Assembly: GCA_014654705.1 (NCBI GenBank)
Contig: JACVZY010000045.1
Location: forward strand, 1-48,331
Source: Ignavibacteria bacterium
Lineage (GTDB): Bacteria; Bacteroidota; Ignavibacteria; Kapaibacteriales; UBA4661
DNA length: 48,331 nt
Direction of reading: 5' to 3'
Shown: positions 19,371-29,400 of the stretch, piece after piece
Position numbering within the stretch: position 1 is the first letter of the stretch
Layout: each line of letters begins with the position of its first letter
Notes under the pieces: generated by a model
What the model was told of the DNA's origin: nothing
Databases searched by the model: none
Seen by the model: only the letters and a program-made list of their open reading frames with translations
Made by a program: the position numbers and the translations under genes

Positions 19371-20435
19371 ATGCTAGACCCCACAACACTTGAAGGCACG
19401 AACGTCCGCTTGGAACCGCTTTCCATGCGGCATTTGGACGACTTGTGTGAAGTCGGCTTGAATCCTGCTTTGTGGCGGCTTGCAGGCAGGACGATGATAA
19501 CCAGAGAAGATATGCAGCGCTATATTGAAGAGGCGTTTATGCCTGAGACAGCGGGAGAAGCCTTGCCCTTCGCAACGATTGACAAAGCGAGCGGTAAAGC
19601 GATCGGCTCCACACGATTTGGGAATGCAGCACTTGCGCACAAGCGAATTGAAATTGGCTGGACATGGCTTGGGAAGCCATTTCACAGAAGCAGTATCAAT
19701 ACAGAAGCTAAATATCTCATGTTGCGCTATGCCTTTGAAACACTTGGTTTGACGAGGGTAGAATTTAAAGCAAATGCCAAAAACGACCAATCGCGCCGTG
19801 CTATGGAGCGTATAGGCGCGAAGTATGAAGGTTTACTGCGGCAGCACACGGCTTTGCCCAATGGCACAATACGGGACACTGTTTATTACAGCATCCTCCG
19901 CAATGAATGGTCATCGGTGAAGGCGCACTTAGAAGAAGCGCTGAAACGAATATACGAAGACGTGCCGGAGGAAAGCGCACGAATTACAGTTCATCGTGCT
20001 GACACGCGGCATCTGGAACTTCTTCTGCCCCTTTTCGACGGCTATCGTCGATTCTATGAGCAACCATCCAACTTAGAAGCAGCAGAGGCTTTCCTCACTG
20101 AACGCATATTGAAACAGGAGTCCGTTATTTTTGTGGCACTTGTTGGCAATAAAGGCGCAGGATTCACGCAGTTGTACCCATCGTTTTCATCGGTAACAAT
20201 GCAGCGCCAATGGATTTTGAACGATCTATTTGTTGATACAGAGTTTCGTAAATCGGGTGTTGCTGATGCCATTATGCGGGCAGCAGAAGAATTTTCCTAT
20301 TTAGATAATGCCAAAGGGCTTGTGCTTTCGACAGCTGTGGACAATTATCCCGCACAAACACTCTACGAAAAACGTGGTTGGAAGCGCGACGAAGCCTTTT
20401 ACACGTACGAAAAATACTTTACACCACATTCTTAA
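19371..20435 (+). CDS. Protein with two fused GNAT acetyltransferase domains
   Basis: 354 residues. The first half (about 1-185) is a RimJ/RimL-type N-acetyltransferase: LEGTNVRLEPLSMRHLDDL at the start, then IEIGWTWLGKPFHRSSIN and TRVEFKANAKNDQSRRAMER with the acetyl-CoA-binding R-x-x-x-A-x-x-R-I-G signature. The second half (about 200-354) is a separate GNAT domain with LNDLFVDTEFRKSGVADAIM (motif A) and the C-terminal DNYPAQTLYEKRGWKRDEAF. Both halves keep the CoA-loop residues, so both may be active. Acceptors are unknown. The fusion lies in one unbroken frame. Confidence 0.88.
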   Translation: MLDPTTLEGTNVRLEPLSMRHLDDLCEVGLNPALWRLAGRTMITREDMQRYIEEAFMPETAGEALPFATIDKASGKAIGSTRFGNAALAHKRIEIGWTWLGKPFHRSSINTEAKYLMLRYAFETLGLTRVEFKANAKNDQSRRAMERIGAKYEGLLRQHTALPNGTIRDTVYYSILRNEWSSVKAHLEEALKRIYEDVPEESARITVHRADTRHLELLLPLFDGYRRFYEQPSNLEAAEAFLTERILKQESVIFVALVGNKGAGFTQLYPSFSSVTMQRQWILNDLFVDTEFRKSGVADAIMRAAEEFSYLDNAKGLVLSTAVDNYPAQTLYEKRGWKRDEAFYTYEKYFTPHS

Positions 20436-20456
20436 CGCTCATAAAATCAAAGTTGT

Positions 20457-20933
20457 ATGCTTACACAAGTCGAGCGCACAGCGCACATCAATAGTATCAA
20501 ATCCCTTCCTCAGCACCTCCGCAGTGCGGTTCAGAATCTTACCGATACCCAGCTAGACACGCCGTATCGCGATGGCGGCTGGACAGTACGCCAAGTAGTG
20601 CATCACCTAGCCGATTCCCATCTCAATGCTCACACACGGACACGGCTAGCTCTTACCGAGAACACTCCGACCATAAAACCATATAACCAAGACGCATGGG
20701 CGCTTTTAGCGGATTATGCCTTGCCGATCGAAATCTCACTGCAAATTATTGACGGACTGCATCTGCGCTGGTCGGTACTGTGGGAAAGTTTGTCTGCCGA
20801 TGCCTTCGCCCATACAGTACACCACCCTGATAACGGTATAATGTCATTGGACGACATTCTGCAAAGCTATGCCCGCCATGGTGAAAATCATGTGAAGCAA
20901 ATTATGGATTTGCGCGAGCGTAAAGGCTGGTAG
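20457..20933 (+). CDS. DinB-fold protein, YfiT/bacillithiol-transferase-like
   Basis: 158 residues. Four-helix DinB fold with a metal site. The stretch RDGGWTVRQVVHHLADSHLN and the following NTPTIKPYNQDAW match the YfiT family of putative metal-dependent hydrolases/thiol-S-transferases. Metal-ligand histidines are present in VVHHLADSH and in ARHGENHVKQI near the C-terminus. YfiT proteins usually have about 15-20 more N-terminal residues than this frame offers. Convergent with the histidine kinase gene, with 23 bases between stops. Confidence 0.85.
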   Translation: MLTQVERTAHINSIKSLPQHLRSAVQNLTDTQLDTPYRDGGWTVRQVVHHLADSHLNAHTRTRLALTENTPTIKPYNQDAWALLADYALPIEISLQIIDGLHLRWSVLWESLSADAFAHTVHHPDNGIMSLDDILQSYARHGENHVKQIMDLRERKGW

Positions 20934-20956
20934 TGATCTCGTCTCCCCATCTTTTT

Positions 20957-23152
20957 TTATTTTTCCGATTCAAATTCTTCTTCTGCCTGTGGTAACTCTA
21001 CTATAAACGTTGCTCCCTGCCCGTGTATGCTGTCACACCAGACTTCACCATTCATAGCCTCAACCATTTTTTTTACAATCGAAAGCCCCAGACCTGTTGA
21101 TTGTTCGCCGCTTGTGGGCTTGGCAGAAAGACGCTGAAATTTCCCGAAAAGTTTTTTCATGTCATCATCGGAAAGACCGGGACCTTCGTCTTGAACTTCA
21201 ATCCGCATACACAATTTCGTCGGATATTTGTGCAAATGACCAGCAAAGCCATTTGGAAGGCTCTTGGAGCCATTCTGTGCATCATTTTGCTCTGCACCTC
21301 TGCGCGTCCACGTCTTTTCTCCATAGATGCGGAACCAGACGTTTTTGTTCCCGGGCGAGTATTTGAGCGCGTTGGAAACGAGATTATCCATGACTTGTAA
21401 AATGGCTGTATGGTCGCCAAGACACTCGCCGTCGGTAAAACTCTCAAAATGCAGCGTAACATTTTTTGCTTCTGCACGTGGCGTGTATTCTTCAAAAACA
21501 GAATAGGCAGCAACTGATAAATTAAAGGGTGTAATATCAAGTGTTATTCCGCCCCGCTCAATCGCATTGACATTGAGAAGATTGCTAATAATCCGCGAAA
21601 GCTGGTCGGAGGAGGAGATAATGGTGTTCGTGAAGCGAATACGCTCGTCTTGGGCAACATTGGTATCGTGGAGAAGCTGTGCCAAGAGTTTAATAGACAG
21701 AATTGGGCTTTTGAGGTCGTGTGCCACAATACCGAGGAATTCATTTTTTTCATTGTTTAGTTCTTCAAGATGCTGATTCTTGAGGGCAATTTCTTGATTC
21801 GCCGATTCAAGTTCTGTATTCTTGTGCTGGAGCTGCAGTTCCGAGCGACGCTTTACCCGATAGCCATTGGCAAGCAAGCCAACGATAGCAAAGACCATCA
21901 CAAAACCAATCGCAAGAAAGATCAGTTGCTGATTTTGGAGTTGTAGTTGTTGCGTTTGCAACTGAAGCTGCTGGTCTTGAATTTGCTTGTCTTTGGTCAG
22001 AGTCCGAATGGAGTCTTCTTTGCGTTTGATTTCATAGCCGCGCACCGCGGAAACTAAGCGCTTATCGCTTTCTTCATTGAAAATAGTATCTTTCAGAAGA
22101 TTGTCGCGTTGAGAATATTCCAAAGCCAATTGGAAGTTGCCAAGGTCGCGATAAATATCAGATAGTATAGCATATGAAGCCTGCCGAAGCGGACGTAAAC
22201 CTGATGCTTGAGCGATTTCCAAAGCACGATTGACCTTTTGCAGAGCTTCTTTATACTGATGCTTGTGTAAGTAAGCAACGGCAATATTGTTATAAACATC
22301 GCCCAGTTTCATGCCGTCAACACCGTCTGACGCTGAAAAAATACGTTCAGCAGCATGTAGGAATTCAAGTGCGCTATTGTAATTGCCTAAATAAAAATAT
22401 GCCATACCTATGCCATTTAAGGCAGCAGCCACGCGTGCCGAGTCCCCAAATTCACGGTGCAGCGTCAGGGCTTTTTGGTAAAACGTTAACGCAATGCGGT
22501 CATCACCGTTATCAGAATAGAGACTGGCGAGATCCCCTAATGTTAATGCTAGCCCTTGCTTATCACTAACATCTGTATAAATTTTCCGCGCTTTTTCGTA
22601 ATTCTCAAGGGATTGTCTGATATTACCACGTTTGCTATATGCGATACCAAGTTTACTCAAAATAAGCGCCATACGTTTTTTTTCTGCTATCTCTTCATAC
22701 AGCTTAAGCGCTTCAAGGTAATGCTCAATAGCACGATCGTAATTCCCTTGTTGAGTATGGATATTACCCATATTGCTTACTGCCTCAGCAATACCACGTT
22801 TGTGGCCCAACTGGCGAGCATATTTTTGCGCCTGTTCGCAATAATCCAGTGCTTTGAAAGGGTTGGAAGTACGATATTCATTAGCGACATTATTGAGCAG
22901 GTTCACTATTGTCGTGTCCACAATCGTCCCCCACTCGCGGCGAATGGCATTGAGAACGGTCTCCAAGCTATCGCTCCGTTTCTGCTGCGCAATTCCTTGA
23001 CTGGGTGTTATTGAGACACCTATCAATACCATAGCAAAAAGACTCAAACCTCCACGACGCAAAGCCGCAAATAAGCGCTTTGGAAGCGGGAATGCTCGCC
23101 ATAGAAAAGTAGTAAGCAGCGAAACACAGAAAATTGAAGACGAGTGTATCAT
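20957..23152 (-). CDS. TPR-domain sensor histidine kinase
   Basis: 731 residues. Membrane-bound kinase. An N-terminal hydrophobic/signal segment precedes six or so tetratricopeptide repeats (about 80-355; for example NMGNIHTQQGNYDRAIEHYL) in the periplasm. A Gln-rich coiled stretch (QQLQLQ repeats, about 390-409), one transmembrane helix (about 410-431) and a second coiled coil (435-470) follow. The HisKA H-box EFLGIVAHDLKSPI has phosphoacceptor His478. The HATPase_c domain has DNLVSNALKYSP (N box), DEGPGLSDDDM (G1) and GLGLSIVKKM (G2). A 35-residue Gly/Asn/Lys-rich insertion lies between the N and G1 boxes. It is divergent from a LuxR-type response regulator, the likely partner. Confidence 0.93.
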   Translation of the reverse strand: MIHSSSIFCVSLLTTFLWRAFPLPKRLFAALRRGGLSLFAMVLIGVSITPSQGIAQQKRSDSLETVLNAIRREWGTIVDTTIVNLLNNVANEYRTSNPFKALDYCEQAQKYARQLGHKRGIAEAVSNMGNIHTQQGNYDRAIEHYLEALKLYEEIAEKKRMALILSKLGIAYSKRGNIRQSLENYEKARKIYTDVSDKQGLALTLGDLASLYSDNGDDRIALTFYQKALTLHREFGDSARVAAALNGIGMAYFYLGNYNSALEFLHAAERIFSASDGVDGMKLGDVYNNIAVAYLHKHQYKEALQKVNRALEIAQASGLRPLRQASYAILSDIYRDLGNFQLALEYSQRDNLLKDTIFNEESDKRLVSAVRGYEIKRKEDSIRTLTKDKQIQDQQLQLQTQQLQLQNQQLIFLAIGFVMVFAIVGLLANGYRVKRRSELQLQHKNTELESANQEIALKNQHLEELNNEKNEFLGIVAHDLKSPILSIKLLAQLLHDTNVAQDERIRFTNTIISSSDQLSRIISNLLNVNAIERGGITLDITPFNLSVAAYSVFEEYTPRAEAKNVTLHFESFTDGECLGDHTAILQVMDNLVSNALKYSPGNKNVWFRIYGEKTWTRRGAEQNDAQNGSKSLPNGFAGHLHKYPTKLCMRIEVQDEGPGLSDDDMKKLFGKFQRLSAKPTSGEQSTGLGLSIVKKMVEAMNGEVWCDSIHGQGATFIVELPQAEEEFESEK

Positions 23153-23154
23153 TC

Positions 23155-23188
23155 TTTGTGCGAAATGGATAGTGATTCTGTATATTTG
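23155..23188 (+). promoter_or_regulatory. Candidate promoter for the response-regulator gene
   Basis: TTTG at 23155-23158 and a perfect TAnnTTTG (TATATTTG) at 23181-23188 are separated by 22 bases, slightly longer than the usual 19-21. Transcription would start about 150 bases before the regulator ATG. Confidence 0.45.
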
Positions 23189-23210
23189 CCGGAATCATTG
23201 TTAAACGGTA

Positions 23211-23230
23211 AAATCTAGGAAAATCTACGA
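23211..23230. repeat. Two head-to-tail 10-base units (AAATCTAnGA)
   Basis: AAATCTAGGA is followed directly by AAATCTACGA in the divergent region between the histidine kinase and the response regulator. One helical turn separates the units, as expected for side-by-side binding of a regulator dimer. On the minus strand the same bases read TAGATTTT twice, close to a -7 element for the kinase gene. Confidence 0.5.
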
Positions 23231-23345
23231 ACTTTCGCTAAATTCGGCAATAGTATTCTGCCAAAACGATGGTTACTTAGATGCCAAACGGCTTTATACC
23301 GCGCTTGATGATTTTTTCTCCACCCCCAGATTCTCTCTCAAATCT

Positions 23346-24014
23346 ATGTATCAGGGCGATACTATCAATGTCTTTGTTACTGATGACCACGAAGCTGTGC
23401 GTTTTGCGCTGGAGTCGTGGATAAAAACTAAAGCCGGAGACGAAGCACCGTACATTAATCTTGCCGGCACAGCACCAACAGGTGCAGAGACCGTTACGGC
23501 ACTCAAAACGCTGAAGCCGGACGTGCTCTTGATTGATATGCAGCTTTCCGACACAACCGGCTTGGAAGTCATTAAGTCTCTGCGTCAAAAAGGTAACACA
23601 AGTGAGAAGCTAAGTATTCTCGCCATGACAGGCAATGAAAATGTTTCTGTTCACGATATACTTGCAAGCGGCGCGAATGGCTACCTTTCAAAAGCAGAAT
23701 CAGGCGACACCTTTATTGCTGCTATTCGTTGGATAGCGCAGCATCCAAGCGAATTGTGGTTGAGCTCCAGCGTAGCGCAGCAACTTGTTGTTATTGACCA
23801 TGCTCTCAATTCAGCCGGCATCACACCCGTAGAACGCAATGTGCTCCGTCTTATTCGCTTGCCGAATAAGGAAATCGCCGAACTTCTTTCCATTAGCGAA
23901 GGCACGGTTAAAAATTATATTTCGAGCATTTACCAAAAGCTCAATGTCGGTTCGCGGCTCGAAGCTACAAAATTTGCCGCCAGAATCGGGCTTATTCCAT
24001 CGGCACAACGATAA
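23346..24014 (+). CDS. LuxR/NarL-type response regulator
   Basis: 222 residues. Receiver domain (1-125) with the acidic pair DDH near residue 13, the phosphoacceptor Asp64 in LLIDMQLSD and the conserved Lys in YLSKAESG. The C-terminal LuxR helix-turn-helix (about 155-215) contains LIRLPNKEIAELLSISEGTV and the following NYISSIYQKLNV, a standard GerE recognition helix. It probably activates or represses transcription when phosphorylated by the divergently encoded TPR kinase. Confidence 0.93.
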   Translation: MYQGDTINVFVTDDHEAVRFALESWIKTKAGDEAPYINLAGTAPTGAETVTALKTLKPDVLLIDMQLSDTTGLEVIKSLRQKGNTSEKLSILAMTGNENVSVHDILASGANGYLSKAESGDTFIAAIRWIAQHPSELWLSSSVAQQLVVIDHALNSAGITPVERNVLRLIRLPNKEIAELLSISEGTVKNYISSIYQKLNVGSRLEATKFAARIGLIPSAQR

Positions 24015-24057
24015 GCGCTTCATCCTTTTCCAACACACCCGTTTTTTCTAGGTATTT

Positions 24058-24699
24058 ATGCTCACAATCGAAGACTGGGGCTTAATTGATTATCACGACG
24101 CATGGGAGCGCCAGCGCCATTTGCAGGGGCGTATTCAAGCAGGTGCAAAGGATAGCACACTCGTTTTTTGCCAACATCCAAGCGTTATCACGGTTGGGAA
24201 GAACGGAAGTCGTGATAATATTTTGCTCCCACAAACGCAATGGAATGAACGCGGCGTAGAAGTCGTCAATGTCAATCGCGGTGGCGATGTAACACTCCAC
24301 AATCCCGGTCAGATTGTAGGCTACACACTTTTTCGTCTTACAGATTTCACGCCGGACTTGCATTGGTTCTTGCGCGAAATAGAAGCCTGTATCATCGAAA
24401 CCATAGCCGAATACGGCTTGAACGGAGACCGCGTGGAGAGCCTAACAGGCGTTTGGCTGGAACAGAAGCGAAAGATATGCGCCATTGGTATTCACTGCTC
24501 GCGCTGGGTGACGGCACACGGCTTTGCATTAAACGTCAGTAATGACCTGAATGAATTTTCCTATATCATTCCCTGCGGCATCCACGACAAGGAAGTAACA
24601 TCAATCAATCAGGAACGACAAAAAAAAATACAAAATTCTGTATCGCTGGAAGATGTTCAAAACATTTGCACAAGACGATTTTTAGCGCATTTTTTGTAG
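24058..24699 (+). CDS. lipB: Octanoyl-[acyl-carrier-protein]:protein octanoyltransferase
   Basis: 213 residues, normal length. Transfers octanoate from ACP to lipoyl domains of 2-oxoacid dehydrogenases, the first step of lipoate synthesis. Family landmarks: VITVGKNGS, RGGDVTLHNPGQIVGY (the RGGxxTxHxPGQ signature), the catalytic Lys in RKICAIGIH and the catalytic Cys in YIIPCGI. lipA is not adjacent. There is no clear ribosome-binding site. Confidence 0.95.
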   Translation: MLTIEDWGLIDYHDAWERQRHLQGRIQAGAKDSTLVFCQHPSVITVGKNGSRDNILLPQTQWNERGVEVVNVNRGGDVTLHNPGQIVGYTLFRLTDFTPDLHWFLREIEACIIETIAEYGLNGDRVESLTGVWLEQKRKICAIGIHCSRWVTAHGFALNVSNDLNEFSYIIPCGIHDKEVTSINQERQKKIQNSVSLEDVQNICTRRFLAHFL

Positions 24700-24739
24700 C
24701 TTTTTTTTTGAACATTTTGCACTGTTTCAAAAAAAATAC

Positions 24740-24770
24740 TTGCGTGGTAAACATACTTCATGTATTTTTG
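24740..24770 (+). promoter_or_regulatory. Candidate Bacteroidetes-type promoter for tRNA-Gly
   Basis: TTG at 24740-24742 and TATTTTTG (TAnnTTTG) at 24763-24770 are 20 bases apart. The start point would be near 24777, about 50 bases before the tRNA. Confidence 0.55.
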
Positions 24771-24825
24771 TGCTCACTTAAAATGAAGCGGCACAACTTC
24801 TCTTTGTGCAGTTCGTTGACAAAAA

Positions 24826-24898
<73 letters not shown>

Positions 24899-25033
24899 CT
24901 CGGTTTCTTACAACCGAAATCCTCTTTATGCTGCATGCCTTGTCATCACATCCCCCCGGTGGCGAGGCATTTTTGTTTCTTCGCTTGACTTTTGCCCGAA
25001 CCATACGCCCTCACGCAAACGATTCATGCCATT

Positions 25034-25615
25034 ATGAGCCAGAAGCCTCAGATTGTCCCTCATTCTCTCGCAATTCAAGTAGCAGAGCCACACGAATCGC
25101 AGTCCCCACACCCACCTCTTGTTGGTATCATCATGGGCAGTGACTCCGATTTGCCGACGATGGAAGAAGCGGCTCGTGTGTGTGCTGAGTTTGATGTGCC
25201 CTTTGAAATACGAGTTATCTCAGCACATCGGACCCCGGCAGACATGGCGGAATATGCTGTAACAGCTCATACACGTGGGCTTCGCGTTATCATCGCAGGC
25301 GCAGGGGGCGCGGCGCACTTACCCGGCATGGTTGCCGCCTATTCACCCTTGCCCGTTATTGGGGTTCCAATCCTTTCCAAAGCCCTTGCCGGAGTAGATT
25401 CACTTCTGTCCATCGTACAAATGCCCGGCGGCGTACCGGTGGCGACAGTCGCCATTGGTGCAGGCAAAAATGCGGGCTTGCTGGCGGTGCAGATTCTTGG
25501 CACTCACGATGAAGAGTTTCAGGTAAAAATCATTGCCTACAAGGAGCGCATGGCTGAGGAGTCACGCCAAAAGAATCATGGACTCACCTCTGATATTACA
25601 GCCATTGTGCGGTAA
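25034..25615 (+). CDS. purE: N5-carboxyaminoimidazole ribonucleotide mutase
   Basis: 193 residues. Class I PurE of de novo purine synthesis, moving the carboxyl of N5-CAIR to give CAIR. Motifs: [26 protein letters not shown] with the catalytic His, and [20 protein letters not shown]. About 30 residues longer at the N-terminus than typical. The frame is open from 24992, but the ATG at 25034 (MSQKPQIV) seems the better start, and even that leaves an unusual His/Pro-rich leader before the core. purK is not adjacent. Confidence 0.93.
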   Translation: MSQKPQIVPHSLAIQVAEPHESQSPHPPLVGIIMGSDSDLPTMEEAARVCAEFDVPFEIRVISAHRTPADMAEYAVTAHTRGLRVIIAGAGGAAHLPGMVAAYSPLPVIGVPILSKALAGVDSLLSIVQMPGGVPVATVAIGAGKNAGLLAVQILGTHDEEFQVKIIAYKERMAEESRQKNHGLTSDITAIVR

Positions 25616-25705
25616 TTAAAAACTGCAACTTTTCCTGTTCGTCAGCGTATATAGTTTTAGACAACAATCTGTGAAGATTCTTCTCCAACGTTATTTTTTT
25701 CTGCT

Positions 25706-26428
25706 ATGAGACGCTTTGCATTTCTTCTCGCGCTGACAATCGGTTTTATCGGCACCGCCCATACCGCTCTCAGCAATAATTTCTCTCATTCTGTATTCTC
25801 AACGAGCCTGCTCAATCGTAGTTTCGCAAGCATCCTCGCACGGGAAAATGGAACAGAAGAAATAGTGGAACAGCGCCGCGTCTCAAAAAATTTCACCGCA
25901 ATTGATGTCAGCGGTGGCGGTATCACGGTCGAAGTCGTATGCAGACAAGAGCCGAAGATTGAGGTCATTGGTGAACCGGAAGTTGTCAAATTTATCGAAA
26001 CAGATATTAGCGATGGGCGCTTGGAAATTAGCGGTGCGGCATGGAAATTCAGCAAACGTGCAGTTGTGGTACGTGTTTCAATGCAGACGCTGAACAGTAT
26101 TGAGATGTCGGGTGCAAACGTGATGAAAGCAAGCGCTATCAATAGCGACGTGCTGGATGTTGAGCTAAGCGGCGCTTGCGTACTAGAGGCGTCGGGAAAA
26201 GTAAAAAAACTCATGCTCGAGGTATCGGGCGCATCATCGGTCAACGTCAAAGACCTTATCGCCGAAAAAGTTATCGTCGAAGTAGATGGTGCTTGCAAGG
26301 CGGTCGTTTTTGCTGAAAAATATCTGTCCGCTTCCGCATCAGGCGTGTCGAAAGTTATCTATTTTGGCGAGCCTAAAGAAATCAACAAAGACGTTTGCGG
26401 ACTTGCAAAAGTAAGTCCTATGAAGTAA
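25706..26428 (+). CDS. DUF2807 (GIN-domain) secreted protein
   Basis: 240 residues. N-terminal signal sequence (FLLALTIGFIGTAHTALS), then a repetitive beta-helical domain, about 55-235, with the DUF2807 pattern: FTAIDVSGGGITVEVV, LNSIEMSGANVMKASAI, DVELSGACVLEASGKVKKL, EVSGASSVNVKDL. The recurrent SGA/SGG steps mark the turns of the helix. The family is common in Bacteroidetes and called putative auto-transporter adhesin head; the true role is unknown. It is 53 bases upstream of the propeller sensor gene and may be co-transcribed. Confidence 0.87.
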   Translation: MRRFAFLLALTIGFIGTAHTALSNNFSHSVFSTSLLNRSFASILARENGTEEIVEQRRVSKNFTAIDVSGGGITVEVVCRQEPKIEVIGEPEVVKFIETDISDGRLEISGAAWKFSKRAVVVRVSMQTLNSIEMSGANVMKASAINSDVLDVELSGACVLEASGKVKKLMLEVSGASSVNVKDLIAEKVIVEVDGACKAVVFAEKYLSASASGVSKVIYFGEPKEINKDVCGLAKVSPMK

Positions 26429-26481
26429 TTAAACTCGATTCACGGTTGAATTATCATCGTCATTTTGAATGGAGAGGGTAT

Positions 26482-29400
26482 ATGCTTGGACTTAGAAGTA
26501 TTCGCTGCCTACGCACCGGACTTCAAGCCCTTGAGCGATACCCTCTTTGCATTTCACACCTCTCCTCTGTTTTAGTGTTTTCGCTGGTGCTCTCTGCTCT
26601 CGTGTCATCATTTGCCGACGTTGCTTCCGCACAGAATCTGCTTTTTGAGCACCTTTCCTACGAGCAAGGTCTTTCTGAATCCAACGTCACAGCGATTCTT
26701 CAAGACAAGCAAGGCTTTTTGTGGATTGGCACAAGTAATGGGCTGAACCGTTATGATGGGTACTCCATTATCATTTATCGGAATGACCCCAACGATTCAA
26801 CATCACTTGCCAATAACGCCATAACGGCTCTCTACGAAGACGAAAGTGGTATTCTGTGGGTAGGAACACAGAATGGTCTGCATCGCTTTGACCGCATCAC
26901 AGGGCGCTTTACGGCATACCGCAATAATCCTGATAATAGTAACTCTCTCAGCAGCAATCTAGTTCGCTCCATTATCGAAGCGCCACGCGGGATACTTTGG
27001 GTCAGCACTAAACGTGGGCTGAATCGCTTGGACGTTGCTCGCGGTGAATGGACGCTCTTCAAAGCAGATAAAAAAGGAAGGGGCAAGGGTCCGAGCGATA
27101 ACGATATTATGACGATACTCGCCGACCCCACGAACCGCGCTCATCTATGGTTGGGCACACGCGACGGCGGCTTGAACAAACTTCACTTGCCCACGACCAC
27201 CTTCAGCGTTTTCAAGCCTGATGCTTTCCCAACAGCAGACGAAATCAGCATCGGAATTACTGCTATGTCGTTCGACCCCAAAGGACATCTTTGGCTGGGG
27301 ACGCGCGACAATATGTTGTGGCGCTTTATCCCAGAGACAGGCGAATTTACCCCTATAGAGCCACTTGTCGCTATTGCTGAGCAGAGCATGAGCCAAGGCA
27401 ACCGCACCACGACCATTCAAACACTTGCCATCGACAAACATGGTACGCTCTGGGCTGGAACACGCATGGGGATTTTCTCAAGGAGTACCCTTGAAGATGA
27501 GACTGGGACATGGCAACAATACACAAGCAACCCAAATGACGCGCAAAGCCTGAGCGATGATAACGTAAGCGTCATTCGTCAGGACAAGTCGGGCGTGATG
27601 TGGTTCGGCACACAGGGCGGCGGGCTGAACAAATACGTTCCACAAACTTCCGCTTTCCGCAATGTTAAATACAACCCCCTACGCAAAGATATTCCCAGTC
27701 CAATCGTCAACGCCATTGCTCGCAAAATGAGCGGTGAAGCGTGGATCGGCACACAGAGCGGAGCCGTCGTTTATACCGGGAACTCTCCCTCACGTCTTAT
27801 TGCGTCGGAATATGCTGTGACGGCAATTTTGCATGATTCGCAGGGTGGAACGTGGCTTGGCACTGAGAGCGGTCTTATCTGGATACCGCGTAACGGTGCG
27901 GAAATACGATTTCAAAACTCCCCTGACGACAATAATAGTCTGGGCGACAACCTCGTAACGGCACTCGCTGAAGAAAAATCATCAGGCGATATCTGGATTG
28001 GCACGCAAGGCGGTGGTATATCACGCCTCAATCCTCGCACGAAGACCTTTACAAATTATTGGAGTGATGCCGGTATATCCGGAAGCATTAGTGACAATTT
28101 TGTCTTTTCAATGCTCGTAAGTCAAGATGGCACACTCTGGGTTGGAACAAGTAACGGTCTTAATCGCTATAATCCACAAACAAATACGTTCACTGCGTAT
28201 CTGCGAACACCCCAAAACGGGCTACCAGACGCTCCAATACTCACTCTCTACGAAGACGCTGGTGGAAATCTTTGGCTTGGGACTCTCGGTGGCGGTTTGT
28301 ATCGCTTCAATCCTCGCTCCGTCAGCAGCCTGCGTTTTAGCAAAAAAGACCGTTTGCCAAGTGAAACCATTTACGGAATTTTGGGCGATAAGAGTGGAAA
28401 ACTATGGCTTAGTACCAGTCGTGGTCTTGCTTCGCTCATGTTTCTGCAAGGGAACACCTCCACACCGATTGTCCGCACGTACGGTTCTGCTGACGGCTTA
28501 CAAAGCAGTGCATTCCGTAAAGGCGCATATTTTCGCGCTGCTGATGGAGTTATGTCCTTTGGTGTCGGCACGGGCTTTGTTTCCTTTCACCCTGATTCTT
28601 TGCGTGATAACCCTACCGCACCGCCCGTAGTACTTGTACGCTTTCGTGTCTTTGGTGATAGAAAAATCATTGACACCATTCCTCCACCAACGCAGACACG
28701 CTTTGAATTAGAGTACAATGATAATTTTGAGCTTGAATATGCTGCGCTCGATTTCACAAATTCCGCTCGTAACGAATACGCATATCGGATAGATGAAGTC
28801 CATAAAGACTGGCTTTATACCGGAGAAAACCGTCGTATCACCGGCACAAACTATGATCCGGGGACGTACACGCTCCACATTAAAGCCGCAAATAGTGATG
28901 GTGTTTGGAATAACGAAGGTGTAACGGTCAGTATTATCATTCATCCACCGTGGTGGGCTACATGGTGGTTCCACAGCCTAATCGTTGTTGTAGGCATTGG
29001 TTTTATTGTTCTCGCCTATCGCCTGCGTGTGCGGCGAATGATTGTTCTGAACAGCCGATTGCAAACTCTTGTCGAAGAGCGCACCAAAGAAATTTCAGAG
29101 CAAAAATATCTGTTGGAGGAACAAGCTGCAGAAATTCAAATGACCAATGGAGCATTGCAAGAAAAGAACGTTGAGCTGGAAAACGTTCTGAGCGTAAGCG
29201 AGAAAGAGCGGCAAGAATTAGAGCGGGCGTACAAACTCTTAGATATAGAAAATAATCGTAAATCGCAGGAATTAAATGACGCTCGCGCTTTCCAAATTTC
29301 GATGCTTCCTGCGCGTGTACCCCAGATACAAGGCTTGGATATTGCTTTTGTGCTGCGTACAGCAACGGAGGTGGGAGGCGATTATTATGACTACGTTCAA

